Assembly: GCA_020744425.1 (NCBI GenBank)
Contig: JAGMUV010000005.1
Location: forward strand, 496,001-560,000
DNA length: 64,000 nucleotides
DNA from: Dactylonectria macrodidyma
Lineage: Eukaryota; Ascomycota; Sordariomycetes; Hypocreales; Nectriaceae
Direction: 5' to 3'
Shown: positions 33,855 to 44,335 of the stretch, piece after piece
How positions within the stretch are numbered: position 1 is the first letter of the stretch
Layout: each line of letters opens with the position of its first letter
Notes under the pieces: model-generated
The model's database searches: none
What the model saw: only the letters and a program-made list of their open reading frames with translations
Told to the model about the DNA's origin: nothing
Program-made: the position numbers and the translations under genes

Positions 33855-33982
33855 GGCATGCTCGTGGGGCTTCTTTAAGTTGCTCAGTTTCTGAGTCGTC
33901 GTTGAACAATCATTCCACAGTTGATCCCAGTGGGCAGGCAGGCCCACGTGGTGCACAATAAGCGTGATGCAGGTTCCAAACC

Positions 33983-34963
33983 TCATAGTCTCTTTAAGTA
34001 TGATTCTGCCCCTGCAGCCTTGATGCTGACATCAGGATAAATGTCAAACCGTCTTGAGGTCTCCAACGGGACTTGGCGTCGGCTCTCATGAATCATGTTA
34101 TCGTTTAGATCTGCATAGACGATGGTCTCGTCCCGAGCGGCCGACGCCATTAGCTTCCCGGACGGATCTACAACCATACTGTGACCCCAAGCCGGGTAAT
34201 CGGATTCGGGGCTGAAAGATTGGGAGCACATCGCAACAAATACTTGGTTGTCCAGGGCTCGGGCACGGCTTAGCAGGTCCCAGTGCAGTGGACCTGTGGT
34301 GCTGTTGAAGGCGGAAGGGTATATCAAGCAGAAAGCTCCCAATCTTGCCGCAATATGGGCTGGTTCGGGAAAGCGAACATCAAAGCAGATGCCAAGTCCA
34401 ATCTTCCCAACATCTTCCAGATCGATGATCGTAACAGCATCCCCGGGTGAAAGTACATCCGACTCGCGGAATGACATAGTAGGAAAGTCCACATTGAAAA
34501 GATGGGCCTTCCGGTGAAACCCCAAGAGTACCCCCGACGGAGAAAAGACGAGGCAGGTATTGAATATCTTTTGGGTGTGGCTCTCGAGCTCAGGAATGCT
34601 ACCGCCGATGAGGTAGACCCCGGCTTCCTGGGCCATGCTGGCTAATGCGTAAAAAGTTGGGGATGCATCCCTTGGAGGCGGACTCGGATGAAGAACTTCG
34701 GCGTATTCGGGAAACGCTGCAGTAGAATAGGGCGAGTTGAAGCATTCTGGGAGAACGACAATGCCGGCGCCATTCGCTGCAGCTGCCAAAACGTGTGTGC
34801 GAGCAACTTCGAGATTGATCGATTTCTGTGGACCTAAGAGAACAATGAGACGCTGTTTGCGTCGACTTCGGGCAGTGGATAATTCATGCTCACCACTGGC
34901 AAATTGAATGCACGCAATCTTGACTGCTTTCCGCATGATCCTTGGTGTCATCAGGAGTGCCAT
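33983..34963 (-). CDS. Carbon-nitrogen hydrolase, Nit2/omega-amidase-like
   Basis: Exons 34963-34894 and 34833-33983 give 306 residues. The 60-nt intron (GTGAGC...CTCTTAG) is in frame without a stop, so an unspliced reading would wrongly insert 20 residues between QFASG and PQKSIN. The catalytic Glu-Lys-Cys triad is present: Glu 53 (LPECFNSPY), Lys 132 (HRKAHLFNVDFP) and Cys 173 (GICFDVRFPE). The LPECFNSPY and HLFNVDFP signatures are those of Nit2-type omega-amidases, which hydrolyse alpha-ketoglutaramate or alpha-ketosuccinamate to the keto acid and ammonia. Start chosen at the ATG at 34963; in-frame ATGs at codons 5 and 10 are alternatives. Member of the 29.7-38.4 kb cluster. Confidence 0.9.
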   Translation of the reverse strand: MALLMTPRIMRKAVKIACIQFASGEHELSTARSRRKQRLIVLLGPQKSINLEVARTHVLAAAANGAGIVVLPECFNSPYSTAAFPEYAEVLHPSPPPRDASPTFYALASMAQEAGVYLIGGSIPELESHTQKIFNTCLVFSPSGVLLGFHRKAHLFNVDFPTMSFRESDVLSPGDAVTIIDLEDVGKIGLGICFDVRFPEPAHIAARLGAFCLIYPSAFNSTTGPLHWDLLSRARALDNQVFVAMCSQSFSPESDYPAWGHSMVVDPSGKLMASAARDETIVYADLNDNMIHESRRQVPLETSRRFDIYPDVSIKAAGAESYLKRL

Positions 34964-35781
34964 GACGAGTTTTACCGACAGAAGTAGACTTTGACAGCTC
35001 AATGAGTTGAAGTTGGTAGATTCCAAGTTCGCGAAACTCCAAGGCTGTGTGATGATAATGTTTACGGTGGTGTGTTTGGCGTTTTTGACTTCAGCAATAG
35101 GGCATACGCTTGATTAAGATGTTTCACTGTGGGGTGCGCCCATGTATGCAGCCGCTGGTTTTGCTCAGGATGGTGGATATGGTTGAATCCAGCTGAGTGG
35201 AGCCATCGGTTCCGACAACCACATGCAGTTACCGGATTGCTAACCAGCCGTTGGGGGCCATCTAGCTTACTATCGGTTGGAGAACTCTGTCCTAATTCTG
35301 GAGCTGTACACCAAATTATCCTCCATGACATAAGGAGGCTTGTTAACTGGCACAGCATGATGTGTGGTGTAAAGTGGACTCAATGAGGAGAGTCCATTCC
35401 ACTACTAAACGGCTCCAGCAAGCAGAGCATCGCCAGATGAATGGAGGCAGTATATACACAGTACTGGTAGTCTGAGTGTTGAATGTATGGGTTGCCCACC
35501 AATTCACACAAAGGAAGCTCTATAACATGGTCAAGCAGGCCCGTGATCTTGAGGATCACGGCTCGCTTGTGCCCTAAGAGTCTTAGTCCAAGAGTTTCAG
35601 AAAACCTCGTATGTCGTTGAGAATGCTCATGGATGAATCACCTGGCTTGTACATTCACTCCCTCTCGACTGCGCTGTTTTTCACCAACAGAAGCCCAGTG
35701 AGTAAGCGGAGAGAGGGGATGATGATTCTACCCAGTGTACGATAATAGTGAAGTAGTATATTAAATCTCTGATAAATTTTG
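34964..35781. other. Gene-free stretch between amidase and RidA genes
   Basis: About 820 bp. A 7-bp-arm hairpin (CGTGATC TTGAG GATCACG) lies at 35542-35560. No coding motif was found; it should hold the amidase promoter and the RidA 3' flank. Confidence 0.4.
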
Positions 35782-36324
35782 CTAGCGCGATTGGATTGCC
35801 ACGCACTTGATCTCAATATCCGACCCATACGGTAAATCCTTTACTGCAACGCATCTAGAAGGAGGTTAACATGATTTCTCGTTTTCTCTGCTCCCAGGTC
35901 ACCTACGTCCTGGCAGGCATCAGCGCTCCCCAGTACTGCTTGTATGCTGGGGATAGGACATCAGCATCGTCAATATTCGTCAAGAAAACGTTGACTTCAA
36001 CAACATCTTCGACGCTGGATCCGGCCTTATCCAAAACGACCTTCAAATTTTTCATGATTTGGTGCTGTTGAGTGTTAGCTGGAGGTAGATGTTCATCCGA
36101 CGACTACGGAAAGACAGCAAAGCAGGTCAAACTCGAGGGGTTTTTGAGGTGATCCTTACGAAACGGTCAAGCATCGAGCCCTCGATGATCCTTTTGGTCA
36201 CTGGATCAGCGCCGAGGACTCCCGAGACGAAGACAAATCCATTGGCGACGATTGCGGGAGTATAGACGCCCGGACGGAGGACAGGGGCCTCGTCGGTGAA
36301 GACGCCAAGTCTGTTGGAAGACAT
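35782..36324 (-). CDS. RidA/YjgF family imine deaminase
   Basis: Exons 36324-36160, 36064-35907 and 35854-35782, with introns of 95 and 52 nt (GTAAGG...CAACAG and GTAGGT...TTCTAG), give 131 residues, the usual RidA length. The family signature is complete after joining: AIVANGFVFVSG, IMKNLKVVLDKAGSS, VNVFLTNIDD, PARTCVAVKDLP and EIKCVA. The Arg of PART and the late Glu correspond to the key residues of active RidA. RidA hydrolyses reactive enamine/imine intermediates such as 2-aminoacrylate released by PLP-dependent dehydratases. It stands between two PLP dehydratases, which fits that role well. It is divergent from the serine/threonine dehydratase-like gene. Confidence 0.9.
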
Positions 36325-37240
36325 CTGTGCGGATGGATTTGTATAGACAGGCTTTCAAAGAATGACAAAATGAGACGCAGGATCGATTTCAGGTTGACGA
36401 TGGTCTAATTCTAGTCCGACACGGTATATTTTTATAGCTCCAGGAGAGAAAATTCTATCCTTTTTCCAAGCGCCAAGTCCGTTGAGCTTCCGCCTTTGGG
36501 CATGAGTTGACAGGAGTCGTCAAGCGAGTCATGCAAGCCCATTGGTTCACTTGGCCCTTGAATGAGGCGCGAGTCGGCTGGGGAAAATACTCGCTATGTG
36601 GGATCTACAAACTTCTCGGCGCAGCCATGTCCACTAGAGAGGGTATACCAGGCGGAGTGGGTCTGTCGGACCCGCGCACCGCTTTAGGTAACGTGGGTAT
36701 TGAATCAGATCATTCACTCCACCTTCATCCCTGGTTGGCTTTATTTCAAAGCCGGGATTTCTCATATTGCCACCTACTTAAGTCATGATCACTATATGCC
36801 TCGGTGACGTCCAGCACTTAGAAGCGACGAACGCAGTGTACTGAAAGGCGTTTAGTCAGGGGTTGCGGCCGGTCGGGTTTCTCCTGTATAAGTGTATTCA
36901 CCTACCTGGCCGACGAGGCACCGCCAACGCCACCCACTCTATGTCTCCCAGCTAATGGACACACAGTGCGCCCCTACTAAGTGAGGGCTATGGTGAGTCG
37001 GGTTTTAGGTCTAGTAGATCTAGTCGCCCTTATCGGCTGCGGAGGGAGAAATGACTCAAATCTAGATTCTATAAGACGACAGCCACACCGCAACAACCAA
37101 GCCGACTTAGATCACTCAAACTGCCCCTGTACCTACGCCAATACCTAGTTATACCAGCCTCTGCAGCATCCTCTGAGTTTATTGAATAACTTTAGCCCCA
37201 TCCAATTCCGAACAACTTCCTCGTTATCTATCTACCCGCC
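36325..37240. promoter_or_regulatory. Divergent promoter, RidA / serine-threonine dehydratase-like gene
   Basis: About 920 bp between divergent starts of two functionally linked genes. No operator was recognised by eye. Frames within it look non-coding. Confidence 0.4.
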
Positions 37241-38413
37241 ATGGCTGATCTATCAACCTGCCTCCCCCTCACACGAGCGTCCGTCATCGAGGCTCATAAA
37301 ATCATTGAGCCTCTCGTCCACCTCACCCCCGTCTTGACTAACAAGACCCTGACGCAACTCGCTTCCACCCCGCAAGATGCCAACTCCTTAGTCGGTACCA
37401 AGTGGGAAGGGCGTACCCCAGCTCAGCCAGTTCTTAGGCTCTGGTTCAAATGTGAGAACTTCCAGCGCATCGGCGCCTTCAAGTCACGCGGAGCATTCTA
37501 CGCCATCGAGCGCCTCAAGCTTGAGCCAGGCTGGATCGAGAACGGCGGCAAAGAAAAGGGGGTCGTCACCCACAGCTCTGGTATCACTTGTCTCCCATTC
37601 TCCCGTCTCATCTTCATCCCTCATCCACAGCTAACGCCTCCAGGAAACCACGCTCAGGCCCTCTCGCTCGCTGCTCGTGAAAGTGGCATCCCCGCCCACA
37701 TCATCATGCCCTCCGTCTCACGCCCCAACAAGGTCGCTGCCACCAAGGGTTACGGCGCCAAAGTCTATCACAGCGGCTCGACCAGCACCGAGCGAGAAGC
37801 CGTCGCGGCGCAGGTCGTCTCCGATACCGGCGCCCGCCTTGTGCCGCCTTATGACCACCCGGATATCATGCTTGGGCAGGGCACCATGGGCCTTGAATTC
37901 CAGCATCAGGTCAGGGAGCAGCTCCCCAAGGGACTGGATTGTATCATGACGCCCTGTGGTGGTGGCGGCATGCTCTCCGGTGTGGCTCTCAGCTGCGAGG
38001 GTACTGGTATTCGCGTATTCGGCTCTGAGCCTGAATTTGACGGTGCGGATGATGGTCGACGCGGATTTGAGGCCGGCAAGCGCATCGAGTCTGTCAATAG
38101 TTTAACCATCGCTGACGGTCTTCGCACTCCTGTTGGCGTACATCCTTGGAGTGTCATTTACGAGCGTAAACTCGTTAGCGGAATGTTTGCTGTGTCAGAA
38201 GAGCAGATTCTACAAGCGACAAAGCTGGTGTTTGAGCGCTTCAAGCTTGTCATTGAGCCTAGCGCTGCTGTGCCGTTGGCGACAGCGCTTTTCAATGAGG
38301 ATTTTCGAGGTTTGGCTGAAAAGGAAGCCGGCGAGACGGGTTGGGATCTCGGTCTTGTGTTTAGCGGAGGTAACATTGCTATGGATGGGCTGACCCAGCT
38401 GTTCGCTGTATGA
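37241..38413 (+). CDS. L-serine/threonine (or hydroxyaspartate) dehydratase, PLP fold type II
   Basis: Exons 37241-37580 and 37644-38413 give 369 residues. The 63-nt intron (GTATCA...CTCCAG, GCTAACG branch-like site) is in frame and stop-free; removing it restores the HSSGNHAQA motif. PLP Lys 81 sits in NFQRIGAFKSRGAF, the phosphate-binding loop is GGGGMLSG, and PPYDHPDIMLGQGT, IADGLRT and FSGGNIAMD follow. There is no ACT regulatory domain, as in catabolic dehydratases, serine racemases and yeast SRY1-type hydroxyaspartate dehydratase. It produces an enamine that RidA, encoded next door, would hydrolyse to a keto acid. Substrate among L-Ser, L-Thr and threo-3-hydroxyaspartate not resolved. 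Confidence 0.9.
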   Translation: MADLSTCLPLTRASVIEAHKIIEPLVHLTPVLTNKTLTQLASTPQDANSLVGTKWEGRTPAQPVLRLWFKCENFQRIGAFKSRGAFYAIERLKLEPGWIENGGKEKGVVTHSSGITCLPFSRLIFIPHPQLTPPGNHAQALSLAARESGIPAHIIMPSVSRPNKVAATKGYGAKVYHSGSTSTEREAVAAQVVSDTGARLVPPYDHPDIMLGQGTMGLEFQHQVREQLPKGLDCIMTPCGGGGMLSGVALSCEGTGIRVFGSEPEFDGADDGRRGFEAGKRIESVNSLTIADGLRTPVGVHPWSVIYERKLVSGMFAVSEEQILQATKLVFERFKLVIEPSAAVPLATALFNEDFRGLAEKEAGETGWDLGLVFSGGNIAMDGLTQLFAV

Positions 38414-39101
38414 GTTACCCTGCGTTGTACTGGCTGGTCGCAGGCAAAAAATTTCGATTTGGGACTCAAATATACTTGTGATTTCCAAGAGTATTAACTA
38501 AGTCTATACAATGGCATACCATCCCCGAACCCAGCTCTCCTTCACCTTAAGTCTCAGGGCTATCTATCTCCCACAAACACACTAAAAGTGACACCCTTGA
38601 TGAAGCTGAAGAAGGCCTCATCTAGACTGAACCACTCCTCCACCTACCAGCCATCAAACTACCCTCTGCGCTATAACCAGCCGCCAGATTTATTGACACA
38701 ACTATCGAGTCGATATCCAAAAGAAATTCAGCAGCTTGACTCTAGAGTCACTACCCAAAATGAGGTTGATCTGCAGAAGAGAGCCCATATGGTAGGTCAT
38801 ATATAATGCCTAAGATGATAGAATTAAGCTGAAAATACCAGTATTTTAGGAGATATAAGAATATTTAACGCTGTTGAAACCGCTGTTCGGACTTTTGTTT
38901 CTGCGCTGCCGCGTTCCTCGTTGCCGCGTTTCTGTACAGTCACGTGTTTGCATTGCTTGAGTTGTCTTGAGACGAAGGACTCGATTGATTGGTCGACCTA
39001 GTTACAGATAGACTCTTATCCCTCCTCCCTTAAACACCAGGAACCAACCTTCCTCCGCCAAATCCTTCAACCCAGGATTCCCTTGGTTTCCAACGCGGTC
39101 A
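38414..39101. other. Gene-free stretch
   Basis: About 690 bp with no supported gene; a 72-codon frame at 38588 begins with GTG and has no family features. Several short CAG/CTAG-rich words and decayed sequence suggest old repeats. Confidence 0.35.
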
Positions 39102-39581
39102 TCACTCCTTCGGCTGCATATTGATCAGCACAAGGTCGGCCCATAACTGCATGACCCATGCGTTACAGCTCTTTAGGTTATTGAGGAAGGCGTTATCGAT
39201 AGTTGTCGTTTCCTTCCTTGCCTCCCTTTGAGCCAATTCCTCTAATGAGACTTGCTCTATCTTAATCCATCGGATTGTATCCTCATCTAGTGGGGCTTGT
39301 GGGAACAGGTTCTCTTGGAGGATGCGGCAGTTGAAGATCGCTAGCTAGATAAGCCTCTTGCGACCAGGCCGGCTGAACTCAGCCTCTGTTATGCGTTCTA
39401 GGCCAGATAGGCGAGATGCTCTTTGTAGCCTAGGAAGCAGGCTTCGATCTTCTTCGATTCTTTTGGCTAGCGTATATGCAAGACGATTCTCGTATGCTAG
39501 TGTTGGCGAGGGTCCGCCGGGCTGTCGCGCGATGCGCCGCACGCGCATTGTGTCGTTTGTTTGGTCGGGGGGGGGGGTCAT
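39102..39581 (-). pseudogene. Decayed open frame with one in-frame TAG
   Basis: On the minus strand an ATG at 39581 opens a frame of 78 codons ending in TAG at about 39345. The same frame then continues for some 80 codons to TGA at 39102 with protein-like composition (for example IFNCRILQENLFPQAPLDED and NNLKSCNAWVMQLWADLVLI). A CAG to TAG change would explain the interruption. The family is not recognised; fungal repeat-associated proteins are a possibility. Confidence 0.45.
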
Positions 39582-40099
39582 TTTGAATTGCGATGTAACG
39601 GGAATTACAAAGCAGTAATTGGAATTGCGACGAGCTTGGAATGCGACGAATGCAGAGCCCTCACAGGGCTTTTATCGCATGACGATTTTGCCTTCCGACA
39701 TCTAGCTTTTCTATCTAGCTTTTCCATCTAGCTTTTCTATCTAGCTTTCCAGCTGCTTGACGCATCTCGAAGGGTTGATTAGGACAGCAAGGCTTGCACC
39801 CTGATGCAGTAGAAACTCTAGTCATTCTGAGTTGCTGTTGCCTTGGGCTTGGGTTTTGGGCCCTCACACTGTTATTCACTATTGGTTTTTTTTTTTTTTT
39901 TACTGTTTAACCTCTGGCCCCTCTCTGAGTGTGCGCTGCCAAGGACCATAACCTTAATAAGAATATTTAACAATAGATAGTAACTTAATACCTACAGCCC
40001 CGATCTGTCTCCAGAATTCATAATGAAGCATTCCGTACACAGCCTGGCGAGAATGAAAGGAAGGAATACAAGATAGGACGGAATATTGAAATAAACTGT
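39582..40099. repeat. Gene-free stretch with 13-bp tandem repeat and T-run
   Basis: Four imperfect copies of the 13-mer (C/T)ATCTAGCTTTTC lie at about 39699-39750, and a T-run of about 20 lies near 39882-39901. A G-run of 11 sits just left of this stretch at about 39567-39577. No gene seen. Confidence 0.6.
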
Positions 40100-42162
40100 C
40101 TAGTGGAATGTCCTTAACTCAACTCCATCGTCATGGTCATCATCGCGCTTTCTCCAAAGCACCAGGACATTGTCCTGCACCGATCGCACCAAGGATACGC
40201 AGATGCGTTGTCCCCATCTCTTGGCAGCGTGAATAGTCACAGAGATAATGAACAAACTAAAAGTGATGATGCAAGCAGTGAGCAGGAATGAGGGAGGTTT
40301 GGCGGAAGGAATGGCGGAGCTGCCCATGCTGTGCACACCGGCAGAAAGCGAGATAGGAACGAACACCTGATTCAAGGGAATGTCAGATAATGTTTCCGGT
40401 TTTTCAGGTGGCAAGGCTTACAAATAACATGGCGAAAATTCGTAGTGAGCGTGAATCAAGACCTTGTTGAATCGACACAGTTTGGCTTTGATGGATAGCA
40501 AGCCATAGCTCTATCTACCCGAATTGAGTTAGCTCATTATCGGCAAGAACTTCGTGCACCACCTACCTGCTTTCTGAAGTCTTCGAGATCTGTTCGTACG
40601 TGGTCGAGATTTCTCTGTAGCGATTGCAGCTCTAGAACATTGCGCTCAATAGATTGCCAAGTTGACCATGTGTGCACATTCACGGGATCACTTTCGGTCA
40701 TAAGGTCCGTAAAATAACCCACATCGCTGCCAACAAATTTCTCCAACTCGATGTTTGTCGTGGAGATATTCCGTTGCAGCACTTTGAACAGTCCGAGGGT
40801 TTGTGTGGCCCAAATGTTGGCTTCGGAAATCGTAGCCGTCATGTTATCTTGACATGCGGTCAAATGAGTCTCATTAGATATCTAGTCGTCATCAGCGGAA
40901 GAACGGTCTTGACTCATGCTCGCCTACATGAAGATGAATCTTTTGTTGCAGTCGGATGATCAGTTCCCTCCATTCCAATGCGATTTGAACTAAACGTTCA
41001 TTCAAGACGCGTAGAAAATATTGCCTCGGGTTGACGTCCGGCATGTTCAAGCCACTCCTACAACGAGTTAGTGGATCTGGTCGGATATTATGGTTTTCTA
41101 CATCTTCGTCATCGATGTGAAAATCTTCATGTCCCTTGGCATCAATGTAGGAGTCAACAAGACAGTATGCTTTCCAGTCCGAGTCTGAACTTCCTGAGAT
41201 CAAGCAAGAGATTTGGGCTGCGTATAGAACAGGCGAGTTTTTGACCGACATCCTCAACGGTTGAGGCTCAAGGAATGAGATATCCAATCCTACCCTCAAA
41301 GGGTTCCCGTCGGCTCCTTTTCGCTCATCCCGATTGAATAGTCTACTATTCGACCAGTAGTAGAATGGCAGATGCAATTCGAGTTCAAACCGCGGTGGAC
41401 CCCATCTAGTGGCTAGAACTCGAAAAGAAACTGCCAAATTAATGTGTTTCGCAATGAACGAGGTCAAGGATCCAATATCAACTGGGCGGGCGCTTCCAAC
41501 TAGAGCTATTAAGCTTAGGCGGGTTGGATTTGCCACAAATCTGATAATCTTCTTAGTTTTGTTTCATCCAGGCTAAGAGTTGATAGAACCCTACATCACA
41601 CGTCGCCGTTTCACGTGGCCAATGTTTGATTCTGTGGCACAGCCGTATTCAGACCAAGACTGGCTCCTTGATGCAAAATCGCTCTTGTGGATGAACGGCA
41701 GCTGGCGAATTGTCAGTCTTAAAGTCCCAAAAACAAGCGGGAGTAAATCAATCATACTTGAAGTCTCTGATATAGTTCGTATGCTGAAAGAGGGTGACCG
41801 TCACCTTCTAGCACATTAAATCCTTGTTCACTTGTGAAATCATGAACCATCGCGATTTGAGGCCGGCAAGCGTTGAAACCCCCAGAAATTAGCTCAAGTA
41901 AGGAGTGGTCATTGATGAAGAACTTGACTTTCTCCGCTTCAATTGAGCAGAATCGGTCTTCTAACACAAATAGGCAGCTTTCTAGTAGCTCTTCGGGACC
42001 CATATACCCATTGGCTTTGGGTATGTACGCTCCATCCGAGAGAGCACTTGGCCATCTCTTGACAAGCAACTTTGTGTGTGAATCAAAATCGCAGGCCTGA
42101 GTGCAAGATGAGCCTCTGTTATCTGGTTGGAAGTAGCTCTTCGAGGAGATTTCTTCCTCCCA
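40100..42162 (-). CDS. CorA-like membrane protein, 5' end uncertain
   Basis: Six exons can be joined on the minus strand: (5' end uncertain, about 42162)-41758, 41701-41595, 41540-40928, 40881-40567, 40514-40422 and 40366-40100, with introns of 46-56 nt. The product has a mixed N-terminal half (GYMGPEELLESCLFVLEDR, then REYFLRV-like RQYFLRVLNERLVQIALEW), a coiled-coil stretch (WATQTLGLFKVLQRNIST, QSIERNVLELQSLQRNLDHV), and a C-terminal pair of hydrophobic segments (FVFVPISLSAGVHSMG, FLLTACIITFSLFIISV) as in fungal CorA-like proteins. The first exon has no ATG upstream; its frame is open back to the TGA at 42163 that ends the trypsin-like gene. It may begin with a spliced exon, be fused to that gene, or be broken. 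Confidence 0.6.
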
Positions 42163-43635
42163 TCAAGGCTTCATGAACTTGCCCTGAGAATGGTCAACGG
42201 ACTTCTGCTCTCTTCTCGCTCTCCGAGATTTGGCAGAAGAGTTGTTCCCGAGCCGTCTGTCCTTGACGAGCTGATTGGATATTTTCATGGACCGCCTTGA
42301 GAATTGAATTGAAATCTTTCCACTGAAATGGGATTTCAAGTCTTCAAATATCTCTGTTGCTGGAGTGATGTAGCCGATCCTGGTTCCAGGACACCCGCTG
42401 ATGATGTGTCCATAGAGGTCCCCAGACGTTTCGTCCACAATGGCTGTCCCAGAGTCTCCGTCAGTGAGTACGCCGTTAAGCTGGACTACATAGAGTTTCT
42501 GGGGTTTGCGTTGGTCTGAAGTAACAAGAAAGGTAGCTCCTGGAATCAAAACACCCTTCAGAACACCGCTCGAGCCAGTCACTGCAATGATCTGTTTTTC
42601 TTCATGTCCAACTGCGGAGATTTGCCGGACTTGAAGGCTTGATGATTCTAGACCAGGGGAAAGCGAAACCTCATTGAGGCGTGTTGGTATTGATGGCCGT
42701 TTGATTGATACCAATGCATAATCGAGATTCGGATTAGATCCATCTTGAGAACGCCGAGCTACCATACCAATTCTAACATGTGGAGATGACTCTGTAATTT
42801 CAAGTGGGATTTCAGTAGTCGCAGTGTTAGGTGACATGATGCCTTTGAGAGAAACGCTTGGAGCACTAGTATCGGTTCCTGACTCAGACGAGCCTGGGTC
42901 CGAGAGGTCACGAAAGGACATACTTGCCTTGCGCATAGTTCGCTCCAGTACTGAGAAATCATCGCTTTCATTCCCGCTTTCACTTTCACCATCGAATGAA
43001 CATGCGTCCGGATCAATGCGCGATGGGACTTCCTGGGTGTGGTTCGGGCCCGTAGTAATGTGGCCGACCGTCAGTTGATAGAAATTCTGGTCAACTCTAA
43101 GCACGACACCACCCGTCGCGCAAGTATAGCCCCGGTCAAAGCGACAATCAGATATGAACAAGAGTCTCCCGATATTCGCTAAGTCTGATGTTGCACAAAC
43201 TTCCAGGCGCGTATCTGGTTTGGAGCCAACGGTTGTTTGTGAAGCCTCGGACGCCAGTCTTCGTGCAGGAACCAATTGCTCGAGTGGGTAGTCGATTGAG
43301 CCAAGAGAAAAGCCAGGGTTTTCTTTCAGAATGAAGCTATTGCGTAAAGATTTTTTTGCCTCTCGACGGACCGAAGCATTGACGCAGCAGACCATGATCG
43401 TCGGTCGGCAGGCATCTTCGCTCCTCCCGATCATATATACGCGGATAGTTACCTCAGCATCTTGACAGTCGACATGCCTCAATATCTCCCCCAATTCTGG
43501 GTCAAGATCCTGCTCAAATTTCTGATAAGCATCACCTTGCATGAACCATGCCCGTTTCCAACCTAGCCGTGCCGTTTGGATCTCGCGGCCGCATGATTCC
43601 TTGGAGTTGGGCCAGCAAGGTCGAGTGAGTGACAT
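42163..43635 (-). CDS. Trypsin-like serine protease-fold protein
   Basis: A single exon of 490 residues with ATG at 43635. A late serine-protease-like region carries candidates for the triad: His 192 (LTVGHITTG), Asp 305 (LDYALV) and Ser 395 (TDGDSGTAIVD, the GDSG box), followed by DLYGHIISG. An acidic, Ser-rich insert separates His and Asp. Such domains are found in fungal proteins of unknown role, some possibly inactive. There is no signal peptide. The C-terminus is basic (KSRRARREQK). The frame continues without a further stop into the CorA-like gene after the TGA, so the two may form one spliced gene: a GTCCGT donor near the end and the AACAG acceptor at about 42120 would join them in frame. 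Confidence 0.6.
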   Translation of the reverse strand: MSLTRPCWPNSKESCGREIQTARLGWKRAWFMQGDAYQKFEQDLDPELGEILRHVDCQDAEVTIRVYMIGRSEDACRPTIMVCCVNASVRREAKKSLRNSFILKENPGFSLGSIDYPLEQLVPARRLASEASQTTVGSKPDTRLEVCATSDLANIGRLLFISDCRFDRGYTCATGGVVLRVDQNFYQLTVGHITTGPNHTQEVPSRIDPDACSFDGESESGNESDDFSVLERTMRKASMSFRDLSDPGSSESGTDTSAPSVSLKGIMSPNTATTEIPLEITESSPHVRIGMVARRSQDGSNPNLDYALVSIKRPSIPTRLNEVSLSPGLESSSLQVRQISAVGHEEKQIIAVTGSSGVLKGVLIPGATFLVTSDQRKPQKLYVVQLNGVLTDGDSGTAIVDETSGDLYGHIISGCPGTRIGYITPATEIFEDLKSHFSGKISIQFSRRSMKISNQLVKDRRLGNNSSAKSRRARREQKSVDHSQGKFMKP

Positions 43636-44335
43636 GGCTTGTTATCTCCGACAGGTATTAGCCGCGTGATAGATTGCGGCGGTGCTCGTGATTCATAGAA
43701 AGGATATGATGCTGGCTAGGTGAGAAGGAATTAGACTGGCGTGGAGGGTTTATTGATGAAGATTTGAGATAGCCGGTCTCTCGTAAAATCGGCGGGGGAC
43801 AGCCAAAGTCCTAGCTAATTTAGATTGCGAAAAAAAAGTGTACGAGAAAGCGGCTGGGTAAAATGCAATCAAGAATCTGACTGTCACGTTTCACATTGTG
43901 ATTGGACGTCGACATTAGCATGCCGTGGCTTGCATGTGGAAGGCCTCAAAGCTCAACTATTCAGCCTTGAATTACGCCTCAGTTATTCCTGAAAAGGAAA
44001 GCGAACCACTTTGCCTCGCCGTAGCCTAGTTGCCTTGCTTACCACGGGCATCTCGACAAAGAGTGCAGGTGCAGTAGTGCGATACAACTTGATATCTGCA
44101 CTCCGTGCATCCCGTAAGATCTATGTAGAAAAGTGCATATTGGGCCGCCATGCTTCGGGGAGATTTGGATGGGGTTGGGACTCGATACATAATCGGGCGA
44201 TTGAAGGAAAGGACCCGACGGACGGTGATATTAATATTCTAGTGGAAGCACGCTTCCTTGGGTTACTACGGCACAGCTCTTATGGTAACTGATATACTTT
44301 TCAAGGTCTTCTTTGCTACGCCTCGTAGAGAGCAA
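43636..44335. other. Gene-free stretch between divergent genes
   Basis: About 700 bp between the trypsin-like start and the broken plus-strand gene. A 93-codon frame at 44011 lacks an ATG and shows no motifs. Confidence 0.35.

Noticed and set aside
39699..39750. 13-bp repeats considered as a CRISPR-like array
   Set aside because: Copies are directly adjacent without spacers, imperfect and in a eukaryotic genome; an ordinary minisatellite.
44011..44292. 93-codon plus-strand frame before the broken gene
   Set aside because: First codon is TTG and no motif or intron signal ties it to the downstream sequence.
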